The position numbers and the translations under genes were made by a program. Shown piece after piece: positions 57,345 through 64,000 of a stretch of 64,000 nt of DNA; position 1 is the stretch's first letter; each line of letters starts with the position of its first letter. The stretch is from Streptomyces sp. NBC_00513 (GTDB lineage Bacteria > Actinomycetota > Actinomycetes > Streptomycetales > Streptomycetaceae). Location: contig NZ_CP107845.1 in the NCBI RefSeq assembly GCF_041431415.1, positions 5,828,001 through 5,892,000 of the forward strand. The letters are read 5' to 3'. Under the pieces are notes generated by a model, which searched no databases, was not told the origin of the DNA, and was given only the letters and a program-made list of their open reading frames with translations.

Positions 57345-58580
57345 TCAGTCCAGCGAAAAACGTCCGGTCATGCCCCGCAGCCGCTGGCGGGTGGCGACCC
57401 GCTCGGCGTAGACGATCTTTCGCAGAGTCGCCCGCGCGACGGGGTGATTGCGGACCAGTTGCGGGGCGATGCGCTCGGCGGCCTCCAGCTCGGTCAGGGC
57501 CTGGTCCCGGTTGCCGTCCCACAGCCACGCGCGGGCGAGGTCCATGTGGTGGTGACCGAGCCGGGAGTTCGGCAGGACCGCGATGTGCGCCGGGTCCGCC
57601 TCCCTGTTGAGCCGGAGGGCCTTCGTCTGGTCGCTCATCTCCAGGGCGGCGCTGACGCTGTGGATGATGACGTTGCCGAGGGAGAAGGTAACGGAGTGCC
57701 TGTCGTGGATCTCGGGACCGACGTAGGCGTTGACCCGCTCACCCGCCGTGCGGGCCAGGGCGAGGCGCTCGTCGGATGCCGCCGCGTTTCCGCTCCGCGC
57801 GCACGAGATCGCGGCCCGCAGGTGGAGGGCGCCCCACATCCGCAGTGCGAGCGGGTCCCCGGCTTCATATTCCGTCTCGATGCCGGCGAGGGCCTTGTCC
57901 CCGAGTGCGAGTGCGTCGTCCCAGTCGGCGGAGGCCCATGTGTCCCACATCCGCATCCACAGCGCCATCGCGGGCATCACCGGGTCGCCGGAGAGCTGGG
58001 CCGACCACGTGGCCCGCTCGCAGGCCATGGCCACGAGTTCGGGATGTCCGAGGGCGTGGGCGGCGGTGTGGGCGAACTTGCACGCCACCGCGTAGATCGC
58101 GAACGCCTCTTCACGCTCGTGGCCGGTGGAGACCTCGGCGAGGGCACGGGCCTCCCTCAGCATGTCCGGCAGCTCACTCAGCACGGCGCCGTTCGCCGCC
58201 GCATCGCGCAGTCTCAGCAGACGCTTCATGTCGGGCCACAGCACCTCGGACGGGCGCGGGGTGCCGTCGAAGACGGGGGCGAGGTCGTAGCGGCGCAACT
58301 CCCGCAGGATGGAGGCCGCGGACACCTGCCACTTGGTCTCGGCGCCACCGCCCGTGTAGGGCCGGTCGATCAGGGTGTTGGGATGGCAGTGCAGGGCGGC
58401 GGCCACCGCGTTGATCAGCCCGGCCCGGTCCAGCTCGATCCGGCCCTTCTCCAGCTTCGACACCCAGCCCTGTGTCCGACCCAGTGCCGCGGCGAGATCG
58501 GCCTGAGTCATCCCCACAGAGAGCCTCTGACGTCGGACTCGCTGCCCAATCCGCTCTTGCTCCTCGACGTACCCGCTCAC
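57345..58580 (-). CDS. XRE-family regulator with TPR-like C-terminal domain
   Basis: 411 residues. The HTH (about 8-65) contains RIGQRVRRQRLSVGMTQADL and GRTQGWVSKLEKGRIELDRA; the remainder is helical with TPR-like repeats (for example WDDALALGDKALAGIETEY, and RDQALTELEAAERIAPQL). Such regulators in streptomycetes often sense peptides or metabolites. It lies 58 bases upstream of the small-gene/RiPP run on the same strand, so it is the likely controller of the cyclophane peptide genes. GTG 58580 (MSGYVEEQERIG) matches family starts; GTG codons at 58586 and 58589 are alternatives. Confidence 0.88.
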   Translation of the reverse strand: MSGYVEEQERIGQRVRRQRLSVGMTQADLAAALGRTQGWVSKLEKGRIELDRAGLINAVAAALHCHPNTLIDRPYTGGGAETKWQVSAASILRELRRYDLAPVFDGTPRPSEVLWPDMKRLLRLRDAAANGAVLSELPDMLREARALAEVSTGHEREEAFAIYAVACKFAHTAAHALGHPELVAMACERATWSAQLSGDPVMPAMALWMRMWDTWASADWDDALALGDKALAGIETEYEAGDPLALRMWGALHLRAAISCARSGNAAASDERLALARTAGERVNAYVGPEIHDRHSVTFSLGNVIIHSVSAALEMSDQTKALRLNREADPAHIAVLPNSRLGHHHMDLARAWLWDGNRDQALTELEAAERIAPQLVRNHPVARATLRKIVYAERVATRQRLRGMTGRFSLD

Positions 58581-58762
58581 ACCCACCACCCCGATCTGCG
58601 ACCGCTTCTGACGCGAAGGTACCGCCGGGACACGGTGAGGGGCGGCCTTTGGTCAATGGATCCCACACAGCGAGAACTCAGGCCGGCGTTGCCCAGTAGG
58701 CGGCGCCCGTCCGGCAGCGAGGACGTCGCAGTCCGTACTCCGGCTCGTCTCCGGGTCTACAG

Positions 58763-59104
58763 CTACTTCGCGCGGGCCACCCGGCGGCAGCCGACCTCAA
58801 AGGCAGTGCGCTCGGCCTTCTCCGTGTAACCGTGGCCCGTCTCGCACCAGGGGTTCACATCGCCCGAACCGCTAAACGCGGCACCCTTCTTCTCACCTGC
58901 CACCCGAGCGCGGAACACCGCCTCGGAGACGTCCTTAGCCGGGTCGAAAGTCTCCGCCGGCGCAGTGCTCGGCTGGGCGGAGCGGGCGGGAGTCGTCTGA
59001 CCCGTGTTGCGGTCCCTGTCGGCTACTTCGCTGGCCGAGATGCAGGCGCCTACGCTGGCCAAGGCGAGTACTACGGTGGCGGTCGCCCAGACGATCCTCT
59101 TCAC
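58763..59104 (-). CDS. Small lipoprotein
   Basis: 113 residues from GTG 59104 (119 from ATG 59122). The signal peptide VKRIVWATATVVLALASVGAC has a lipobox SVGAC with lipid-accepting Cys. A Thr/Pro/Ser linker follows, and a short C-terminal part contains two Cys (NPWCETGHGY, EVGCRRVARAK). GTG 59104 is preferred because AAGGGG lies 9 bases upstream. No family recognised. Confidence 0.65.
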   Translation of the reverse strand: MKRIVWATATVVLALASVGACISASEVADRDRNTGQTTPARSAQPSTAPAETFDPAKDVSEAVFRARVAGEKKGAAFSGSGDVNPWCETGHGYTEKAERTAFEVGCRRVARAK

Positions 59105-59174
59105 TTCTGAGTGCCCCTTCATTCGGTGTGGGATTTGATCAGCCGCAATCAGATGCGCACCCTACGGGCGAGGA

Positions 59175-60182
59175 CTAGCCTGCAACGCGAGCAATGGCCC
59201 GCGCGAGGACGTCATCGTCTGCGGAGTCGCGCCATTGAACGACTTCCATACGAGGGCGAGAGTCGCCGCTCGTTGCGTTGAAATCCCGGACCTCTTGCGA
59301 AAGCGGAGAATTCGTAAGCAGTAGTACCCCGAGGTCAAGCTGGGGGAAACGATCCGCCACAGCCTTGACGTCTTCCATGGTCAGTCGATTGTTGCGGCGA
59401 TGCCTAATGTCTACAGCAAAGCTCCCGCCTGCCTCAGTTTCGGCGTAAGCATCGAATCCTGCGTCGCCATCATTTCTCTTCACGTATGCACTGTTCATGC
59501 TGACGGCCCGGATTGCCTGGTCCTCGTATTCGCGATGCTGAAGAGCCGGGTTGCTCGTCAGGGCGAGTGCGTCCACGATGCGGTTCGCGGCGGTTACGTA
59601 GGAGCGGGCGCCACTGACTGTGGGGATGACGTCGCCTTGATGGACGACTCTGTTTCGCAGCTCCAGTAGGTCCTGCGCGGAGCGAGACAGCTCAGGTGAG
59701 AGGACATCCTTCGGTGACAGCGTTCGTGGTAGAGGACGGAAAAGGCCGCGTTCGACAGTGGCTTTCCGGATCGCGGTGTCTACTTCGCGCCAGGCACCCA
59801 GGACTGCAGTCGTCGTCTCCGTCTCAGCGAGTTCCAAGAGATCGGAGAAGGCGTCGGTGGGGCGAGGATCAACCCTGTAGTACCCCCAGGCTGTGGGGGC
59901 TCCTGGGGTGGTGGGCAAGGCGGGGGAGTCTTCGTTGGAAAGGGGTCGCCTTTCGCTCTCGGCGGTGACGACTTCGTCTTGGATGTTGTTCGCGATCTCG
60001 CCGGTCTCCTCGGCAATGGCGGCGGCCTGGGTATCGAACGCCACCGTGCGGAGCGGTGTTTCTACTGATTCGACCCGGTTGAAAAGACCGGCCAGTTGCC
60101 TCCGCAGCATGATCCCGAGAGCTAGGACCACCACAGGCCATATCAGCGCTCGGATGTAATCCAGAGCCAGTTGCCACGACAT
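59175..60182 (-). CDS. Membrane-anchored protein with HEPN-like and nuclease-like domains
   Basis: 335 residues. One N-terminal membrane helix (YIRALIWPVVVLALGIML, 9-26) is followed by a coiled linker (about 30-95). A helical domain of about 110-205 ends in LELRNRVVHQ, with Arg 176, Asn 177 and His 181, the R-N-x3-H pattern of HEPN domains. The C-terminal domain (about 225-335) with DGDAGFDAYAE and SFAVDIRHR followed by DLGVLLLTNSPLS resembles the restriction-endonuclease-like fold, though the usual Lys is Arg (D-I-R). I do not recognise a named family. Defence or stress RNase activity is possible; catalysis by the second domain is doubtful. Confidence 0.6.
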   Translation of the reverse strand: MSWQLALDYIRALIWPVVVLALGIMLRRQLAGLFNRVESVETPLRTVAFDTQAAAIAEETGEIANNIQDEVVTAESERRPLSNEDSPALPTTPGAPTAWGYYRVDPRPTDAFSDLLELAETETTTAVLGAWREVDTAIRKATVERGLFRPLPRTLSPKDVLSPELSRSAQDLLELRNRVVHQGDVIPTVSGARSYVTAANRIVDALALTSNPALQHREYEDQAIRAVSMNSAYVKRNDGDAGFDAYAETEAGGSFAVDIRHRRNNRLTMEDVKAVADRFPQLDLGVLLLTNSPLSQEVRDFNATSGDSRPRMEVVQWRDSADDDVLARAIARVAG

Positions 60183-60330
60183 GGCGGCATGTTGCCACAG
60201 TGGGTGTTCGCGCCACTGCGGAACGTGCAGATTGCTCCTGGCCGATGCCCGCTGACGGTCAAACACCCTGTCAGGTCTCAGACGGCAGCTGTGGCCCGGT
60301 CTTTTATGGACAAAAATCCATGAAACGACT

Positions 60331-60368
60331 GAGGCCCCGTGACCCTCCGCGAAGGGTGACGGGGCCTC
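60331..60368. terminator. Hairpin at the right edge of the island
   Basis: GAGGCCCCGTGACCCT (60331-60346) pairs with AGGGTGACGGGGCCTC (60353-60368), 16 bases with one mismatch and a 6-base loop. It would end the minus-strand transcript of the XRE-MurA gene. Confidence 0.75.
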
Positions 60369-60396
60369 GGGTCAGCACTCAGAAGCTGATGAAGCG

Positions 60397-60537
60397 TCAG
60401 TCAATCGCCCGTTCGTTGCACAGTTCTTGCACAAGGCGATGGAAAATGCTGGAAGACGTCGAGAGGTGTTCCAGGGTATCTCCGCAGACCGGGGGCCAAT
60501 TTTCAGGGTTTCGAGCCATGCCCTGGTCGATCCCCAT
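60397..60537 (-). CDS. Possible 46-residue protein after the MurA-like gene
   Basis: ATG 60537 to TGA 60397, 12 bases after the MurA-like stop and ahead of the terminator at 60331. It begins MGIDQGMARNPENWPPVCGD and ends FHRLVQELCNERAID, with sensible amino-acid composition and third-position GC lower than core genes. No strong ribosome site. It may be a real small gene of the island or a degraded remnant. Confidence 0.35.
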   Translation of the reverse strand: MGIDQGMARNPENWPPVCGDTLEHLSTSSSIFHRLVQELCNERAID

Positions 60538-60549
60538 TTGCCCGACTCT

Positions 60550-62079
60550 CTAGATGTCCCGGAAGATCTCGATCTGGGCGCCGACCGAGTTGAGGCGCTC
60601 GGCCAGTTCCTCGTATCCCCGGTTGATGACGTAGACGTTGCGCAGTACCGAGGTGCCCTCGGCGGCCATCATCGCCAGCAGGACGACCACCGCCGGGCGC
60701 AGGGCCGGCGGGCACATCATCTCCGCCGCCCGCCAGCGGGTGGGGCCCTCCACCAGGACGCGGTGCGGGTCCAGCAGCTGGAGGCGGCCGCCGAGGCGGT
60801 TGAGGTCGGTCAGGTAGATCGCCCGGTTGTCGTACACCCAGTCGTGGATCAGGGTCTGGCCCTGCGCGACGGCGGCGATGGCCGCGAAGAACGGCACGTT
60901 GTCGATGTTCAGCCCGGGGAACGGCATCGGGTGGATCTTGTCGATCGGGGCTTCGAGCTTCGACGGGCGGACCGTCAGGTCCACCAGGCGGGTGCGGCCG
61001 TTGTCGGCGGTGTACTCGGCGGAGCGGTCGTGGTCCAGGCCCATCTCCTCCAGGACCGCGAGCTCGATCTCCATGAACTCGATCGGAACCCGGCGGATGG
61101 TCAGCTCGGACTCCGTGACCACGGCGGCGGCCAACAGGCTCATCGCCTCGACCGGGTCCTCCGAGGGGGAGTAGTCCACGTCCACGTCGATGTTCGGGAC
61201 GCCGTGGACGGTCAGGGTGGTGGTGCCGACGCCCTCGACCTTGACGCCGAGCGCCTCCAGGAAGAAGCACAGGTCCTGGACCATGTAATTGGAGGAGGCG
61301 TTGCGGATGACGCTCACGCCGTCGTGGCGTGCGGCGGCCAGCAGCGCGTTCTCGGTGACCGTGTCCCCGCGCTCGGTCAGCACGATCGGGCGGTCGGGGG
61401 AGACCCCGGCCTCGACCTGCGCGTGGTAGATGCCCTCGGTCGCGGTGATGTCCAGGCCGAACCGGCGCAGGGCGATCATGTGCGGCTCGATGGTGCGGGT
61501 GCCGAGGTCGCAGCCGCCGGCGTAGGGCAGCTTGAAGTGGTCCATCCGGTGCAGCAGCGGGCCCAGGAACATGATGATGCTCCGGGTCCGGCGGGCCGCG
61601 TCCGCGTCCATGGCGTCCATGTCGAGGCGGGCCGGCGGGACGATCTCCAGGTCCACGCCGTCGTTGATCCAGCGGGTGCGCACGCCGATGGAGTTCAGCA
61701 CCTCCAGGAGGCGGTAGACCTCCTCGATGCGGGCCACGCGCCGCAGCACGGTACGACCCTTGTTGAGCAGCGTGGCGCACAGCAGCGCGACACACGCGTT
61801 CTTGCTCGTCTTGACGTCGATGGCGCCGGACAGCCGCCGCCCGCCGACGACCCGCAGGTGCATCGGCCCCGCGTAGCCCAGAGAGACGATCTCGCTGTCG
61901 AGAGCTTCACCGATTCGGGCGATCATCTCAAGGCTGATGTTTTGATTGCCGCGTTCGATCCGATTCACGGCGCTCTGGCTGGTGCCGAGAGCATCGGCGA
62001 GCTGACTCTGTGTCCAGCCACGGTGTTGCCGGGCGTCACGGATGAGCTTGCCGATGCGTACGAGGTAGTCGTCTGCCAT
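60550..62079 (-). CDS. HTH-MurA fusion: XRE domain plus UDP-GlcNAc 1-carboxyvinyltransferase-like enzyme
   Basis: 509 residues. The N-terminal HTH (about 8-62) has RDARQHRGWTQSQLADALG and SQSAVNRIERGNQNIS. From about residue 75 comes an EPT-fold domain: IDVKTSKNACVALLCATLL with the Lys and Asn of the MurA KN motif, and GGCDLGTRTIEPHM, where the Cys corresponds to the fosfomycin-target Cys. MurA joins enolpyruvate to UDP-GlcNAc at the start of peptidoglycan synthesis. Length is about 80 residues more than MurA because of the HTH. Streptomycetes have this protein in addition to a plain MurA, so it may be a dual enzyme/regulator. Confidence 0.9.
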   Translation of the reverse strand: MADDYLVRIGKLIRDARQHRGWTQSQLADALGTSQSAVNRIERGNQNISLEMIARIGEALDSEIVSLGYAGPMHLRVVGGRRLSGAIDVKTSKNACVALLCATLLNKGRTVLRRVARIEEVYRLLEVLNSIGVRTRWINDGVDLEIVPPARLDMDAMDADAARRTRSIIMFLGPLLHRMDHFKLPYAGGCDLGTRTIEPHMIALRRFGLDITATEGIYHAQVEAGVSPDRPIVLTERGDTVTENALLAAARHDGVSVIRNASSNYMVQDLCFFLEALGVKVEGVGTTTLTVHGVPNIDVDVDYSPSEDPVEAMSLLAAAVVTESELTIRRVPIEFMEIELAVLEEMGLDHDRSAEYTADNGRTRLVDLTVRPSKLEAPIDKIHPMPFPGLNIDNVPFFAAIAAVAQGQTLIHDWVYDNRAIYLTDLNRLGGRLQLLDPHRVLVEGPTRWRAAEMMCPPALRPAVVVLLAMMAAEGTSVLRNVYVINRGYEELAERLNSVGAQIEIFRDI

Positions 62080-62452
62080 GGGTGCACGGTATCTCAGATA
62101 TGAGATGGTGATCGCGTCGGGTGTGGCGGACGGGTGTCACCGACCGTCAGATCGCAGCCCCGCACGGGGATGCGGGTGGTGCGCGTGGGGTTCGACGATC
62201 CGGCCGGGCGGCCTTGTGGGTCGCTCCCGACCGGTGGTCGACGGGGGAGCCGCCCGTTCCTCCCGGGTCGCATGGGGGAGTTGTTCCCTTTTGCGCGATC
62301 TGCGTCGACCCGACCCGACCTGATGCGACCCGACCTGAGTTGACCTGATACGACCCGCCCCGCCCCGACCGCCCCGCCCCGACCGCCCCGCCCCGACCGC
62401 CCCGCCCCGGCCGCCTCGCGTCCACCGAGGGCCGGGGCCGGGGCGAGGGCCG
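62080..62452. other. Intergenic stretch of 373 bases with degenerate repeats
   Basis: Divergence-free space upstream of the HTH-MurA gene. The first 250 bases carry its promoter region and no gene I can support; ATG-rich short frames here are on the + strand without ribosome sites. From about 62305 the sequence becomes repetitive (CGACCCGACC/TGATGCGACC-type units), ending in the 14-bp array below. Confidence 0.6.
62357..62410. repeat. About four tandem copies of a 14-bp unit (CGCCCCGCCCCGAC)
   Basis: The unit CGCCCCGCCCCGAC is repeated almost without change to 62410, 43 bases before the end of the amidohydrolase gene. Simple GC-rich array; no spacer structure of a CRISPR. Confidence 0.85.
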
Positions 62453-64000
62453 TCAGTGCCCGCAGGCGTGGTGTCGGCCGCCGTGCACCGCCGCGTACGA
62501 GGCCGGGCGCGGCGCGGTCCGCGCACGCGAGGCCCGCGCCGAGGCCGCCCGTCCCGTCGAGGAGTCCGCGTCGTGTACGACACGCCCCCCGACCAGGGTC
62601 ATCCGTACGCCCGTTCCGCTGATGTCGGCCACCGGGCAGCGGGTCACGTCACGGTCCAGCAGCACCAGGTCCGCCGCCCTGCCCGCTTCGACCGTGCCCG
62701 TCAGGGCCTCCTGGCGCAGTTGCCACGCAGTCCCCGAGGTGTGCATCCGCAGCACCGTGTCCCGGCCGAGGCCCTCCAGCTTCCGGTACAGCTCGCCCGC
62801 GCCGTGGGCGCCCTGCCGGTCGATCGCGGTCCGCAGCTGGTTCCACACCTGGAGCGCGTCCACGGGCCAGTCGGAGCCGCCCGTCAGGCGGGCCCCGGCC
62901 CTCTCCAGGCTGCGCGCCGGGTACATCCACCGGTGCCGCTCCGGCCCGATGTACGGCAACAGGGCCTCCATGGTCCAGGTGTCCTTCGCGGCCCACTGGA
63001 GTTGCATGCAGGCGGCCACGCCGAGCCGCGCGAAGCGCCGCAGGTCCGCCGGGTCGACGAGTTGGAGGTGCGCGACGGCGTTCCGCGGGTCCCGCCGCCC
63101 GGTCGCCTTGAGGGCGTACTCGTACCCGTCCAGCGCGGTGCGCACCGCCCGGTCCCCGAGGCCGTGGGCGTGCATCTGCCACCCGGCGGTGTTGAAGGCC
63201 GCGGTCAGCCGGCCGTACTCGGCCGCGGAGGTGTACAGCTCGCCCCGGTTCGTCGTCGGCCGGCCGTTGCCGTCCAGGTACGGCTCCAACAGCGCGGCCG
63301 TCTGCGCCGGGTGCTCGATGACCCCGTCCAGGAACACCTTCACCATCCCGAACCGCAGGCCCGGCACGCCCTCGAACTCCCGGCGCAGCCCGCGCGCGTA
63401 CGCCAGGGCCGCCGCGGGATCCTTGGTGTGCCCCACCTCCAGGCGGATGGCCGGCACGATGCGCTGCGGCAGTCTTCCGGCCGCGGACAGGGCCCGGTAC
63501 AGCTCCAGCTCGTGCCGCCCGACGAGGGCGTCCATCATCGTCGTCACCCCGGAGGCCGCCGCCAGCCCCAGCACCTCGGCGCAGGCCGCCACCAGTTCCG
63601 CGCGGGAGGGCTCCGGCACGTGTCGTTTCACCAGCACCTGGGCGTCGTCCTTGAGGACGCCCGTCGGCTGCCCGTCGGGCCCCTTGACGATCCTGCCGCC
63701 CACCGGGTCGGGGGTGGCCGCCGTGATCCCCGCGATCTCCAGGGCCCGCTTGTTGGCCCACAGGTTGTGTCCGTCGCCGCCGACCAGCGCGATCGGCCGG
63801 CGGGTGGGCAGCGCGTCCAGCAGCGAGTGGTGCGGGGCGGTGCCGACGGGCAGCAGGCCGACCGGGTTCCAGTCCTCCACGACCAGCCAGCCGTCGGGCT
63901 CCACGCCCGGGCCGCCGGTGTCGGCGAGGAATCCGCGCAGGATCTCCGAGAGTTCGGCCACGGTGGTCTCGGCCCCCTCCAGCGAGGGCCGCAGCGACCG
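62453..64000 (-). CDS. YtcJ-type metal-dependent amidohydrolase, N-terminus outside the window
   Basis: 515 residues visible; the frame stays open to base 64000, so the start and the HxH metal site are beyond the edge. GDGHNLWANKRALEIAGI, GVTTMMDALVG, FLDGVIEHPAQTA, HAHGLGDRAV with a metal His, and GGSDWPVDALQ with the catalytic Asp are all landmarks of the amidohydrolase_3/YtcJ group, which acts on N-substituted amides or formamides. The C-terminus is Ala/Arg-rich and ends HHACGH. Substrate unknown. Confidence 0.9.
   Translation of the reverse strand, partial: RSLRPSLEGAETTVAELSEILRGFLADTGGPGVEPDGWLVVEDWNPVGLLPVGTAPHHSLLDALPTRRPIALVGGDGHNLWANKRALEIAGITAATPDPVGGRIVKGPDGQPTGVLKDDAQVLVKRHVPEPSRAELVAACAEVLGLAAASGVTTMMDALVGRHELELYRALSAAGRLPQRIVPAIRLEVGHTKDPAAALAYARGLRREFEGVPGLRFGMVKVFLDGVIEHPAQTAALLEPYLDGNGRPTTNRGELYTSAAEYGRLTAAFNTAGWQMHAHGLGDRAVRTALDGYEYALKATGRRDPRNAVAHLQLVDPADLRRFARLGVAACMQLQWAAKDTWTMEALLPYIGPERHRWMYPARSLERAGARLTGGSDWPVDALQVWNQLRTAIDRQGAHGAGELYRKLEGLGRDTVLRMHTSGTAWQLRQEALTGTVEAGRAADLVLLDRDVTRCPVADISGTGVRMTLVGGRVVHDADSSTGRAASARASRARTAPRPASYAAVHGGRHHACGH

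Noticed and set aside
57321..58829. Long + strand frame opposite the XRE regulator
   Set aside because: Shadow of the regulator gene; Val/Arg/Gly-rich translation without a start context or recognisable domain.
60241..60550. Attachment site or tRNA at the island edge
   Set aside because: I searched by eye for tRNA-like cloverleaf arms and for a matching direct repeat near 53100-53300 and found none.

Overview
The window is a 64-kb piece of a very GC-rich actinobacterial chromosome, most likely Streptomyces or a close relative. The support is the strong G/C bias at third codon positions, frequent GTG starts, ATGA/GTGA gene overlaps, and Streptomyces-type genes (SepF paralogue, bacterial Hen1/Pnkp, DUF2470 protein behind an iron box, XRE-MurA fusion). 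I saw no rRNA, tRNA, IS element, integrase or CRISPR array.

Layout. 1-5129: sulfonate/organosulfur uptake and desulfonation (TauD-like dioxygenase end, FMN reductase, ABC importer, flavin monooxygenase); the permease has no stop before the monooxygenase. 5179-12931: mixed housekeeping genes (quinone oxidoreductase, iron-regulated DUF2470 protein, SepF, ATPase plus MazG-like hydrolase, F420-type oxidoreductase, homocysteine S-methyltransferase, excalibur membrane protein). 13104-17227: two-gene RNA repair operon hen1-pnkp with a leaderless-type promoter. 17398-20891: a secreted protein, arginine deiminase (start codon inside a long hairpin), ornithine carbamoyltransferase and a regulatory ATPase. 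21091-28301: CoA-dependent aromatic degradation (enoyl-CoA hydratase, 2-aminobenzoyl-CoA monooxygenase/reductase-type fusion, PaaX regulator, acyl-CoA ligase, acyl-CoA dehydrogenase, RidA).

28854-51040 reads as one collagen-to-hydroxyproline utilisation locus. It holds a secreted M9 collagenase, an Xaa-Pro aminopeptidase and an S9 prolyl-type peptidase, a five-gene oligopeptide ABC importer, hydroxyproline epimerase, a three-part flavin/iron-sulfur D-hydroxyproline dehydrogenase, a DapA-family deaminase, an OCD-family reductase and a GntR/FCD regulator. A shared DNA motif (GTGACAT-NN-TAC and variants) lies upstream of at least six of its transcription units. The collagenase and the importer have the same 32-bp promoter/operator, identical base for base, 11 kb apart. 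The last enzyme, 2-oxoglutarate semialdehyde dehydrogenase, is not in the window.

51082-53090: cytochrome P450 and a Nudix hydrolase. 53255-60537: an accessory island with lower third-position GC. Its core is a RiPP operon: a radical SAM/SPASM maturase and, overlapping it by 23 bases, an 87-residue precursor with eight aromatic-X-Asn motifs, the substrate pattern of three-residue cyclophane (triceptide) peptides. A pentapeptide-repeat protein and an HxD...H oxygenase-like protein follow, and an XRE regulator lies upstream. The island also carries two frameshifted genes, a lipoprotein and a membrane-anchored HEPN/nuclease-like protein. 60550-64000: core genes resume with an HTH-MurA fusion and a YtcJ-type amidohydrolase cut by the window edge.

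The two systems most worth following up are the motif-linked collagen/hydroxyproline regulon and the multi-cyclophane peptide operon.
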